Below the pieces are notes generated by a model. That model was not told the origin of the DNA and searched no databases. It saw only the letters and a list, made by a program, of their open reading frames with translations. Made by a program: the position numbers and the translations under genes. Positions 11,101 through 20,438 of a DNA stretch of 64,000 nt are shown piece by piece. Position 1 is the first letter of the stretch. Each line of letters opens with the position of its first letter. The stretch is from the NCBI GenBank assembly GCA_021030915.1, contig JAGEMR010000015.1, forward strand, positions 310,001 to 374,000. Direction: 5' to 3'. The DNA is from Astrothelium macrocarpum (lineage: Eukaryota > Ascomycota > Dothideomycetes > Trypetheliales > Trypetheliaceae).

Positions 11101-11785
11101 TCACAAATATTGTTGGGAGAACTCTGAGATTCTGGGCGACTTCAAGTTGAAAGAGGACGAGTGGATGGACAGCGGCAAGATCCAGAAGCTGTGTGAGCTT
11201 CTCGCTCGGTTCAAAGCCAATGGTGATCGCACCCTCATCTTTTCACAATTCACCAAGGTCATGGACATTCTGGAGCGGGTTCTGGCAGACCTGGACCTCT
11301 CTTTTCATCGTCTGGACGGCGGCACCGCAATTTCCGACAGACTCTCAATGGTTGATGAATTTTGCCAGGATCCGTCAATTCCAGTGTTCATGCTTTCGAC
11401 CAAAGCTGGTGGGACAGGGATCAACCTCGCGGCTGCGAATAAGGTCATTATCTTCGACTCGTCTTTCAATCCCCAAGACGACATCCAAGCGGAAAATCGT
11501 GCACACCGTGTAGGACAGACGCGCGAGGTAGAGGTCATCAGGTTGATTACAAAGGGTACGATCGAGGAGCAGATCTATGCATTGGGCGAGTCGAAAATCA
11601 TGATGGATGAGCGGGTTGCAGGGGAAGGTGGAATGGATGGGGACGAGGCAAAGGCAGATGCGGCGGGAGAGGAGCAGGTGAGGCAGATGATGATTGAAAG
11701 TTTGAAGAAAAAGAAGCCCGTGGATGTGAAGGATGACTATCTGAATGGGTTGAAAGGTGCTGGGCTCGACATGTCTGCGGCTTGA
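8141..11785 (+). CDS. FUN30: FUN30/SMARCAD1-type SNF2 chromatin remodeling ATPase
   Basis: A single uninterrupted frame of 1214 aa. The first 250 residues are Ser/Pro-rich and disordered. A CUE-like ubiquitin-binding segment follows (about 249-297, with LKKSIEKMREVMPHVS and YNDALDRLF), typical of Fun30/Fft3/SMARCAD1. The SNF2 ATPase core begins near residue 640: DYQLAGLTWL, ADDMGLGKT (Walker A, about 668), a DEGH box (about 778) and LTGTPLQNNLQEL. The helicase C half has LIFSQFTKVMDILE, STKAGGTGINL and AENRAHRVGQT. Fun30 enzymes slide or evict nucleosomes, promote heterochromatin silencing and long-range DNA end resection. Length is close to relatives (about 1100-1200 aa). The frame closes with acidic and Lys-rich residues. 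No intron is needed. Confidence 0.95.
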   Translation: MIPDSDPIETSSPVKRGSPGAAYNSENDSGDDFFDHETIATLPLSQQQKPYKDIAAQLSSSPYFSQPTQPLSHAKDISSPKNAKNLTSPSPTVQVPASSPIAPSPVTRKPQLSNTGSSFAPPGTMFRQPIIPARSTPVPPIDEIVPDYQSSQSDDDDPNLDIKPSVFSNGNRNAQSTTFNFKTLSKFSYTGQETKDKSSTTITQLPSKRPADDSASAYGNVRRPVKQIRQTGPARAQPIQLSHEDISLDDFNDSDLKKSIEKMREVMPHVSVGQCAAALEKARFNYNDALDRLFDVNQDQTPVDLTISDDESRKRPVTVQDPVSKRQVKDHGRSIQNKWSSTQAGRRPQKNEPSSIPTSIPKRASPPPPQRKRLLNRKKQLSSSPVPFDDDDEGVGITNYSSQAAVSKNSIKSERTAAVPTVTVVDSDSDSGLGHDQDDVIEEGDLDNTEKEVLKFLNRCSIEELADLSNQTEEVASIVIQKRPFKSLEQVRTVSESTETKGRKPRKPIGDKVVEVCLDMWVGFEAVDKLVKRCEALGKKLQTAMKPLGLIAEGTGQSGELSSINLSDVTKLESTSMHDSGVGTPSSSAPNPDEDSENAANKNLKSKSDPNESDSDLEGFKKKSQKSQGKGLHQPALMSKDFTMKDYQLAGLTWLNVLFEQKMSGILADDMGLGKTCQVIAFLTHLAETSVRGPHLVFVPGSTLENWLREFSKFSPDLYVEPYYGSQAERAEQRALIEDNRTEINVIVTTYDMAKGRSMIDGNVDAKFLRKLKPVVTVYDEGHVLRNRNNKLYDTLIRIPSKFRLLLTGTPLQNNLQELISLLAFIMPDVFYEHQDDLQNIFKYKAKTVDNNHAGLLSARRINRARSMMTPFVLRRKKHQVLDLPHKTRRVELCELVPGAHRDVYMSQLDEERPELEQSTTAKRGPKKRSGAMTGLRLAAIHPLLFRRLYDDKKLWKIIRVAQKHDLVEGKDERIWEEYAKMGDFDIHKYCWENSEILGDFKLKEDEWMDSGKIQKLCELLARFKANGDRTLIFSQFTKVMDILERVLADLDLSFHRLDGGTAISDRLSMVDEFCQDPSIPVFMLSTKAGGTGINLAAANKVIIFDSSFNPQDDIQAENRAHRVGQTREVEVIRLITKGTIEEQIYALGESKIMMDERVAGEGGMDGDEAKADAAGEEQVRQMMIESLKKKKPVDVKDDYLNGLKGAGLDMSAA

Positions 11786-12883
11786 GGGTGGAGAGCACTT
11801 ACAACCACGTTGGGCGGATGAAATAAGACGATTGTACGATAGCATACGCGTTGCTAGACCTTGCTCGATGATATTGAATTTAGAACTGGAATGGTGCACC
11901 GCAATAGACAAATTGAGCATTTGTTCAGTCAGTCCTTATCTACACGATGGCGACTACGAATAGAGACTTTGTGTTGATAAATGATCCAAGGAAACCTACA
12001 TGATTAATGTGCTTGGAAGTGGTGGCTTCGAGAGCGGAAACAAAGAGATTTTCCCCAGCAAACAAGTGAATCAACTTTGGATTCCATGGTATTTCGACTA
12101 TCGCGAGCTTTGTTTTGGTGGGTTTGTGTTGCCGCAGTTTGTACGTGCAAAGTTTGCATTATGCACATCTTTGGAGATCGGAGATCGAAGACCGAGAATC
12201 AGAGGTCGGGGCCGAAGTATAGTAAGAAGTCAGAGATTTGCATATTTTGAACAGTGGTATATCTGCGCTGGAAGGGTTTGTTCCGACATGACCGCAACTA
12301 AACTTTGTCGTTGAGATTTCTGTTGCTTGGCATCGTCGACAATGTACGATATTCTTGATGCGATCTCTTGTGGTTCTCCTTCAAACGAAATTGGAGTTCT
12401 AGCTTTTCGGCCTGGATATTGACGACATTTGCCTTCTGTTCATGTCATTCTAGGACACATCCAATTCACACCGCAAACAGTAGGACCAACGCTGTGGTAT
12501 TTGTAGGGTACCAAAGTCGCAAAGAGTACATTCTATACTAAACATGAACTCAACTAAAAATTCCCGTGCGATACAATGCTCCTCTATGAACTTGTAAATG
12601 TGAGTTGGCGGTTGAAGTGTGGCGTCATGGGAGAGAACTTGTGGCGGTGCACATGTTCAGCCTAGTCGCCAGCCCATAGCACAAGTGGAAGTTCTAGTTG
12701 CTTTAGAACTACGCACAGGACTGGAGTTTTTCAGAAGTTCAGACTTTCGAGTCGCACGGATCACATGTATCTGCCAAAACCCCGCAAATTTAGCGACAAA
12801 TCATGACGATAATGGTTGGTTGAGATCCATGTAGGAACACTACCTCCACTCCTTCTGCAGCTATTGGGTGACGAATATAAATC
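11786..12883. other. Intergenic region, no gene seen
   Basis: About 1.1 kb between FUN30 and the S9 peptidase. Short plus-strand frames at 12000 and 12619 have no family resemblance. A small purine-rich direct duplication (ggagatcggagatcg) sits near 12174. Confidence 0.45.
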
Positions 12884-15477
12884 ATGGTTGCCAGTACCGA
12901 GCTCCCTTTCCTGCAACACTACATTCCAGCCCGAAATCATATGGCTATCAGGGCGAACAAGTTCACACCAAAAGCACTACTTAGTGCTCCCCGCCGGTCG
13001 GTGGGGGTCCCTAACTCGGATGGGTCCCGAGTGCTGTACACGTCGTCCACCTATAGCTTTGAAGAACATAAAAAGGTCTCGGAGATTCGTGTTTTGGATT
13101 CCAAGACCAACGAGTCCAAATTGATCGCCAGTCACAACGAGCTGAGCGAGCCCAATTGGCTAGACGACGACACGATATTTCTTCTCGAGCACATCTCTAG
13201 TGAAAATACCTCCGGCATCTCTATAGGCGAAACCGGCATTCTCATCGGCCCCCTCGACGACTTTGAAAATAAACACTATGTCGCTGGCATCATCCCTGGC
13301 CCCGCCAGTAATTTTAGAATCAAAAGCATCTCCAATGATGACTCATACGCTATTGCTTTCAGCGCTGTTGCCAAACCCAACGGTGAACTCAACAACCCAG
13401 ACGCAAACCCTACTCCCCACTCCTCTGGCCGCCTTTACGACTCCATCTGGGTTCGACATTGGGACACATGGGAGACGCACAACCACAACACGCTCTGGTA
13501 TAGCACGCTGCGGCTTGACTCCGCCTCGCAGAAATGGACACTGACCCAACTCGTCAACGCGCTCGCGGGCACAAAACTCATCAGCCCAATCCCTACCTTT
13601 GGCGGCACAGACCACTTTGACATCTCCTCGTCAGGCCTCGTCTTCGTCGCCAAAGACCCGGACTTGAATGCTGCGCTGCATACCAAATGCAATGTCTACC
13701 ACGTTCCACTGGAGTCGTTCACGCAAGCGCCTGCGCCGGAGCCCGTGAAGATTGCGCTGCCCAAAGGAGTGAATGGCGCAGCGACTTCGCCAGCCTTTGC
13801 GCCGGATGGAGCAAGTGCAGCGTTCCTGGCCATGCGCAAGGATGGGTATGAGGCTGATCGTAATCGGGTACTTGTAGTAAAGAATGTGAGAGAGCCAAAA
13901 GCGGTTGTGCATTGGGTGAGTGATGGGGAGAGTGGAGAGAATGGCTTTTGGGATCGGAGTCCGGCATCGGTGACGTGGGGCGTGGATGGAGAGACGTTGT
14001 ATTTGACAGCGGAGGATGAGGGGAAGGTGAAGTTGTTTGCGGCGGGGGTGGGAGGGGATGAGAAGGGTGAAGTGAAGAGTTTGACGGAAGATGGAACGAT
14101 TGTTGGTAAGTTTGAGGGAGATTTATCAGACTTGCTCAGAGTCGTCATAACTGCCCTTCTGGAGTCCCATATTTCGCGCAAAACTACATGTTGGAAAATG
14201 TGTTCAGCTTTGTTGAACAAGCTCATCGCTTCACTTCATATCGTGGATCTCACAATCTTAGGATCCAAAAGGGTAATTCAAGCGGCGCAAGGTCTATCGC
14301 CTGACCATCGCTTGGATCCTATATTCATCCTTCGGCTCTTTTCGTAGCCTCTTTGGGTTTTCTTCTGTCATTCTCCTTTTCATTTTTTCTAAGCTATCTA
14401 AGTACGCTCTATTAGTGCTGGTCGTCACTCACCGTCCTCTTAGATGTACAACCCTTATCAGAAACGACAATCTTCCTATCCAAAACCAATCTCGTTGATA
14501 GCAGCGCATACCAACTTCTCGATCTTTCCAGCAAAAGTCCCACAACCATCTCCTCGGCCTCGCGCAATGGCTCAGTATTTGACCTTTCACCCAAACAAGT
14601 CAGCGAAATCTGGTTCCAGGGCGCAGCTAAAGGCACTAAAATCCACGCCTGGGTTGTCCGTCCCTCAGGTTACGACTCCAACTCTACGTATCCCCTTGCA
14701 TATCTCATCCATGGCGGGCCACAAGGCGCCTGGACTGACAGCTGGAGCACGCGGTGGAACCCCGCCGTCTTCGCAGAGCAAGGCTACATCACCATCTCCC
14801 CCAACCCCACCGGTTCCACGGGTTACGGGCAGGGTCTCACAGACGCAATTCAGCAAGAGTGGGGCGGCCTGCCCTACCAAGACCTTGTTGCAGGTCTTGA
14901 CTACATCGAGGAAAACCTCCCCGATGTCGATACCAAACGTGCAGTCGCGCTCGGTGCCTCGTACGGTGGCTACATGATCAACTGGATCCAAGGCCACGAG
15001 CTAGGCCGGCGGTTCCGCGCACTTGTTTGCCATGATGGTGTTTTCAGCATGGCGGGCCAACTCGCATCCGACGAGCTGTACTTCCCCTTCCACGATCTCG
15101 GCGGGCAGCCGACATCAGCTGCGACGCAAGCGGAGTGGGAGCGCTGGGATCCGTCGCGCCATTTAGACAGTTGGGCTACGCCAGAACTGGTGATACACAG
15201 TGAGTTGGACTACCGGTTGACGGTGGCCGAAGGGCTGGCAGCGTTCAATGCGCTGCAGATGCGTGGGATAGAAAGTCGGTTCTTGACCTTCCCGGATGAG
15301 AATCATTGGGTGTTGAAGCCCGAAAATAGTCTAGTGTGGCATCGGGTGGTGATCAATTGGATTAATCGCTATGTGGGGCTGCCGGCATTGTGTGAGGAGG
15401 AAGAGATGTTTACTTTTGCGGAGAAGAAAGTTAAAGAGAAAGACGTGAATGAGGGAGGGGATGGGGGCCAGGGTTGA
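12884..15477 (+). CDS. Dipeptidyl-peptidase V-like S9 prolyl oligopeptidase-family peptidase
   Basis: Two exons (12884-14105, 14444-15477) join to 752 codons (751 aa). The N-terminal half is a beta-propeller-like region (SDGSRVLYTSSTYSFEEHK, SEPNWLDDDTIF, TSPAFAPDGASAAFLAM). The C-terminal half is an alpha/beta-hydrolase: IHGGPQGAWTDSWSTRWNP, nucleophile serine in GASYGGYM, aspartate in HSELDYRL and histidine in DENHW. This matches fungal dipeptidyl-peptidase V, which removes X-Ala, His-Ser or Ser-Tyr dipeptides. Secreted DPP V proteins have a signal peptide; the start here (MVASTELPFLQHYIPAR) does not look like one, so a cytosolic location is likely. The intron is 338 bp, far longer than its neighbours, and its first 240 bases stay open in frame. 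Confidence 0.92.
14106..14443 (+). other. Unusually long intron of the S9 peptidase gene
   Basis: The donor gtaagt at 14106 and acceptor ctcttag at 14443 rejoin the frame exactly (TIV|DVQPL), matching the family with no gap. I see a pyrimidine-rich tract before the acceptor, but no clear snoRNA C/D boxes. Confidence 0.75.
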
Positions 15478-16491
15478 TGCATTCGACAAGGCATGGAAGG
15501 TTATATACAACACGCCCAGTGAGGAAAGTTCAGAAGAGGAACCAAGGAAGATTCCATTTTCGTATGAGAGGCTGACATAACTATCCAGACGAATACGGTA
15601 CATGAGACGCTAATGTAATATCTCTCAGTCCTAGTAATATGATGTGTAAGCGAGGCATCATTGGACGTTGGTGCCCAATTCCGGCGGAGAGCCATCCATG
15701 CGCAAACCCCTGAATCTGTTGCGACCCAACATCGAAAATGTTGCTGCCCAACCTTGAAAGAATGCATGCCCAAATCTGAAAAGCCAATGCCAATCTACTG
15801 AGGAAAGCGTTGGATTGGTTGCCTCTTGATGGAACGCACTGGAATGCATAATCTAATCTCATCCACTGCCTCATATGAACGTTGTCCAAGTAGAATGCGG
15901 AGTGGCTTAAGTTTGTGAGGCTGTCAGAAGCGTGCCAGCCCATTCGTTCATCACGACTTGGTGAGATGAACTACAAAATTGGCTTCCACGTCCCCGGTTG
16001 ACAGAACTTCCGACAGAATGGAACATCCCCAGGAATCCAAACTAACATATACCGAGCAGTTAATGCAGTGAATATCATCTCTCTTTCGAGGTGCCGCCAG
16101 GTTACCAGGTACTGTTCACCTGTTGTTGCACAGCGTGATCACGTAAAAGCCTCTTTGGGGCACCCAGTGAATGTCCTCAACCCCGCCTACGTCACGTATG
16201 CTAGGCGCCGCCAATCAGCCAGGAACTTGAAGATCCTCCCGTATCCCAAACTTCTTCAAGCCTTTTTGCCTAGAAAGAAGCAACCAAGACATCTATTAAC
16301 AACAATAGTAAGTTATGCATCTCCTTGTCCTCTACAGCATCACCAAACTCCTGCATTAATTACTTCCTCCCCCAACTCTTTCTCAGCCTTACTCCCTTTT
16401 CCCCAGCAGAACGCCCGATTGCCACCTCACCTCTCCGACGTCACCCGCAAACTGACCATTCCTTCTCTTTGCTCCACAGCAACCCACAACC
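15478..16491. other. Intergenic region, promoter of the glycine-rich protein
   Basis: About 1 kb. A pyrimidine-rich stretch (about 16300-16490) immediately precedes the next start codon, as expected for a well-expressed fungal gene. Overlapping open frames across 16068-16571 and on the opposite strand are shadows of composition. Confidence 0.45.
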
Positions 16492-17601
16492 ATGTCTTAC
16501 GACAACACTGGCTACGGAGGCGGCGGCGGCGGCGGCAACAGTGGCCGAAGCAGTCGTTTCCGCGAGCGTGACTCCTACGGCGGCAACCGCAACGAGGGCT
16601 ACGAAGGCGGCGGCGGCGCATACGGCCAGCCATGGGGCGGTGGGCGACCCCAAGGATATAGCGACGATGGCTATCAGCAAGGGGGATACAGCGGTGGGGA
16701 GGCAGGCGGGTATGGGCAGAACCGCCCTGGAGAATCGTATCCTGGCGGGAACCAGGGCAACTATGGTGGAGGGAATCAAGCAGGCTATGGACAGCCTGGT
16801 TACAGCGAGAACCAAGGTAGCTATGGTCAGAGCGGGTATGGCGGGTCGTATGGTGGAAACACGCAGTACAGCGGCGGCGAAGAGCGTCCTCAACAGCATC
16901 ATCATCGCCACGGTGGCGCATCGGAATACGGTAACCCTGGCGGAGGTACTCCCTACGCTGGGGGCAACGAAGGCTACGGCAAGACGCAGTATCCGCCTTC
17001 CTCTGGCACGCCATACGCCACAGGAGGTGGGTACGGCCCTCCTTCGAGCGATTACAGCGGCGCGGTACAGCACGCGACACAGCACGCGGGGTCGAGCGGG
17101 GATGGCTCGCTGTTCAGCAACGCGCTGGGGATGCTGTCTGGTGGGGGAGGGGGCCAACAAGGCGACGTCGATGAGCAGGACGCTGTAAGGCAGCACAAGC
17201 AGTACTATGGCGGCGGTGCTGGCGGGGGAGGGGGAGCACCAGCGGATGCAGGTGGGATGGGAAGTGCGGCGGCCATGCAGGCGTTGAAGCTGTTCTCGGG
17301 AGGAGGCGGAGGGGGAAGTGGTGGTGGGCAGAATCAATTCATCGGAATGGCAATGGGACAGGCTGCCAAACTCTTTGACCAGCAGAGCGCGGCAGGGAAC
17401 ACAGTGAGTTTGACTTGTTCTACGGCTTGAAGGGTTGGATGAGATACTAACATGGGATGGTAGGGTGGCGCAAGCAAGCAAGATGTGGTTTCCAATGCGG
17501 CACAGATGGCAATGAAGATGTTCATGAAGAGCGAAATGGGTGGCGGCGGCGGCAGCAGTGGTGGAGGAGGCTTGATGAGCTTGGTGGGCAAACTATTATA
17601 G
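16492..17601 (+). CDS. Glycine-rich low-complexity protein with conserved C-terminal helices (possibly DUF7721)
   Basis: Two exons (16492-17403, 17464-17601) join to 350 codons (349 aa). Residues 1-200 are Gly/Tyr/Gln/Ser-rich with GGY, GYGQ and SYGG motifs and basic RSSRFRERD, a prion-like composition. The C-terminal part alternates Gly runs with short amphipathic Ala/Met/Leu helices: SLFSNALGML, AAAMQALKLF, FIGMAMGQAAKLFDQQ, then after the 60 bp intron SKQDVVSNAAQMAMKMFMKSEM and LMSLVGKLL at the end. Fungal proteins with this layout exist and I recall the label DUF7721, but I am not certain of that accession. Function is unknown. The layout suggests a condensate-forming or scaffold protein. 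The second exon (138 nt) is required to complete the helix series. Confidence 0.82.
16516..16536 (+). repeat. GGC trinucleotide run in the coding sequence
   Basis: One GGA followed by six GGC codons encode a polyglycine run just after the start of the glycine-rich protein. It is a candidate site for length variation between strains. Confidence 0.85.
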
Positions 17602-17994
17602 TTGGGTATTATGTACTCGCCGTGCGAGAGCAAAGATCCACATGAACATCTCTAACGGATTTATGACTAGCTCTGGGCAAGGAACGGCATCTCTAGAAAT
17701 ACCATTGATGCTAACTTCACATTTGCTCTTTCATCGCTTGCTATAAGTTACCAATCCTACCAGTGGTTATCACAAGAATTGTTCACGTGTCGCAAGAGGC
17801 ATAACTCGCAAAACGTCCATCTGGAAGATCCCAAATATAATTTCAAGCAATTGAATAGAATTTCATGTTCACTGACGAACGCATGTGAAACTTGCGCTTT
17901 GCATCACCTTCGAATCTTCGATAGTCATTTGGTGAAATATTTCTTGTAGCCCTTTGACATTGCTTAATGTGTGCCTTGGTGATACCTAACCTGA
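17602..17994. other. Convergent intergenic region
   Basis: About 393 bp of AT-rich 3' flank between the glycine-rich gene (+) and the SnoaL-like gene (-). No gene seen. Confidence 0.5.
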
Positions 17995-18528
17995 CTAACT
18001 CACATCCTCACCTCCAACCGCCACCCACGCAGCCAACGGATCCGCCCAAATCTCCCAATGCCCAATCCTCCCTTCATCATCGAACCCGCTTAACCGATAC
18101 GCAAACTCCTCTCTCCACGCCCTGCCGGTCTTCTTGGCCTTAAAAACTGCTTTTGCCTTTACATGCACCACCCCTTTCCCCATCTTCCCTTGCTGGTCTA
18201 CTTCTGTATCCGCCTCCGCCTCCGCCTCTGCGTCTACTACCAACCCGCTCTCCCCTGGGAACGTGTCTTCGCTTGGCAGGAACTCCAGTACCTCGCCCAA
18301 GAGCCGAAAGTATTCTTCACACTCCTTGCGTCCTTGAAAAGTTCGGCCGACGAAGGGTAGGCGTAGGCTCGCCCAGTCAGGGCCATGCTCAGTTATGCGC
18401 GAGTCGGTTGGGTGAAAGAAACGGTCAAGCGTAGTAGTAGGAGGGAGGCCAGTGAGGAAAGCTTGACAGAAGGCGTGCGATTGAGTGCGCAGGAGGGCGG
18501 CACGTCGCGTGGGGGTTGTGGTAGACAT
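17995..18528 (-). CDS. SnoaL-like (NTF2-fold) domain protein
   Basis: A single exon of 177 aa. The pattern TRRAALLRTQSHAFCQAFL, then TTLDRFFHPTDSRITEHGPDW, FVGRTFQGRKECEEYFRLL, and a C-terminal strand series ending HWEIWADPLAAW is that of fungal SnoaL-like proteins, small cone-shaped NTF2-fold proteins that may be enzymes or binding proteins. An acidic insert with alternating Ala and Glu (DAEAEAEADTE) is encoded by an imperfect trinucleotide repeat near 18210-18230. No signal peptide is seen. Substrate cannot be told from sequence. Confidence 0.75.
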   Translation of the reverse strand: MSTTTPTRRAALLRTQSHAFCQAFLTGLPPTTTLDRFFHPTDSRITEHGPDWASLRLPFVGRTFQGRKECEEYFRLLGEVLEFLPSEDTFPGESGLVVDAEAEAEADTEVDQQGKMGKGVVHVKAKAVFKAKKTGRAWREEFAYRLSGFDDEGRIGHWEIWADPLAAWVAVGGEDVS

Positions 18529-18931
18529 TGATGGTGAAAGAGACCAGAGGACAAGCGTTCACGGCTCTTTCTTTCACTTTTTCTTTTTCTCAATCTGTCC
18601 GAGACAGCAGAGACGTGTTGAAATAGTCGTGGTTCAGACGTGATAAGCAGTTAGGGGTGTGCATAGGGTACTGGGCAGGTGGAATATTCATCCCGAGTAA
18701 GAAATAGAAAGAACTCGAACACTTGTATTGCAATGGATCTTTGAAAAGACGAATGAATTTGTGCAGATGACGTCATGATGAACAAATGTTTTCTATCCAA
18801 ATAGCCATCTTGGGCAGCTTGCCAAGGAAATTGATAATGTGATGTTTCAGAACCATGACCAATTCTCATTTCGAAGCTTTGCGGAAAGATATCATCTGGT
18901 ACTCCTCCATTAATGAAAGCTGCCGCTGAGC
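18529..18931. other. Intergenic region
   Basis: About 403 bp between the SnoaL-like start and the DUF3602 stop, both minus strand. It carries the SnoaL promoter. No gene seen. Confidence 0.45.
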
Positions 18932-19745
18932 CTAGTTATCCTCTGCCTTCGCCTCTCGCTGAAGCGGTGTTTCCTCTCGTTTCTTTCCATCGTGATCCCC
19001 TTCTTTGTGGAAGAGATGCTTCACCTTGTCTCCAAGTGTTTCTCGGTTCGGGTCTTTACTGTGTCCGCCGAACTTCTCAATGTGCTCGTTCCCTGCTCCG
19101 CCGCGCTAGTATAGTATTAGCCTTTCTATCTCTTCCAATACAAAGTAGTACCAAGAATATTCCATGCCTACGTACGCAATCCATAGAACTTTACATTAGG
19201 GCATAGAAGCACGGGAAAACGTGAGCCGAGATCCACTTACTCCTGTATGGAAGTTTTCGTGTCCCTCTCCTGCTCGTACTGCAGTCTCTGGAATGATATC
19301 TGCAGAATCGGCACGCGCTGCTGACGGCTTGATCCTTGGAGAGTGCTGAATGTTCCCTGCTCCACCCCGCTGGTAACGCTCAAATTAGACAGATGCTTAT
19401 GAAGCGATAGCATGGGTAGAGAAACATACACCAGCGGAGAATTCTCTTTCATTCGGTCGACCTGATTCGCCTGCAACACCTTCGCGTATAATTTCGCCAT
19501 CCACGTATCTGCACATTACTTGTGTAAGCCTACTGGAGAGTGCGAACACATGATGCACAGTTGTTGTAAAGACAAGATAGTTGTGACGAAAGTTAAATCG
19601 TTCAATCGGGCAAGACTTACGTGTTGGGATCGCGCCCAATATTGCCGGCTCCTGTACAGCATCAGTTGTGTTCATGAATTGAAGATCATTAGCTTAGTCA
19701 TCAAGACTGACCTCCTCTACCAGTGGAATGAATCTCATTTGCCAT
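18932..19745 (-). CDS. DUF3602 protein with three GRGGAGN motifs
   Basis: Five exons (19712-19745, 19621-19651, 19430-19508, 19241-19369, 18932-19105) join to 149 codons (148 aa). The sequence starts MANEIHSTGRGGAGNIG and contains three GRGGAGN motifs, the signature of the fungal DUF3602 family. The last copy leads into EHIEKFGGHSKDPNRE and a charged tail (HLFHKEGDHDGKKR). Introns are 60, 112, 60 and 135 bp, all GT-AG. The first two exons are only 34 and 31 nt, so the gene is nearly invisible to simple frame searches. Each GRGGAGN motif is interrupted by an intron. Function is unknown; the protein is short, hydrophilic and probably disordered, without signal peptide or membrane helix. Confidence 0.85.
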
Positions 19746-20438
19746 GTTGATCACTTGATAAAAAATATTGGATTTCGCTTGAAAGGGTACACCGGCATAG
19801 ACGCAAGATCTAGTGAGTAAGGACAACAACAAAAGTTTGTTCAATACCAGAGTAAAGGAAAATGTTTCTCGGTGGCAAAATACCTTACCTAGTGCGCCAA
19901 GCAATTGACAAATTGCTATGACGCAACACCTACGAGAGGTAGCACAAAAAATATCACTGAAACTACCCTCGTTTTCGTGGAATGTAATGCCGTGCTATTT
20001 CGTCGGAAAGATGGATGGATTTCGCTGAAATCTTGATCAAGAATTTCTTTGCCAATTGATTGGGTTGATATGCCGTTGAAGGTTTAACGTAGGTAAGGTA
20101 CCTTATTGACGAATTAGTATGATGTTATCAGACGACCTGTAAAGACTTTAGCCGCTTTTGCATCCCTTTTGACCTCAAGACTTTGTGTGAACTAGTGGGT
20201 TTCATCAACTTTTAACCAAGCAATTTTTGGATGTGCTTTACAAGCACGCATTCACGACCAGGATCGTGTTCTAGAGAGGGGTTGAATTCACATGACTTTC
20301 GATATACAGTACAGGCAATGGGTAAGCAGATGGTAGTAGAGCCAGAAAACAAACCGAAACTCCACCTTGTCGCAAGCATCGTTCGACTGCCTCCCACCGT
20401 TTCTTCATTAACCATCTATCTAATCTATCGTGGCTCTT
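19746..20438. other. Intergenic region
   Basis: About 693 bp between the DUF3602 start and the phosphate carrier stop. AT-rich; no coding sequence, repeat or RNA gene recognised. Confidence 0.45.

Noticed and set aside
12884..14347. Stand-alone 487-aa protein ending in the S9 peptidase intron
   Set aside because: The frame stops without a catalytic domain, while a splice at 14106/14443 joins it precisely to the peptidase domain.
14106..14443. C/D-box snoRNA in the long intron
   Set aside because: No convincing C box and D box pair with a terminal stem was visible, so it is reported only as an unusual intron.
16441..17481. 346-codon minus-strand frame opposite the glycine-rich gene
   Set aside because: Gly codons (GGN) read antisense as NCC and give stop-free Ala/Thr/Val-rich frames. 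The sense gene has a proper start, splice site and conserved helices.
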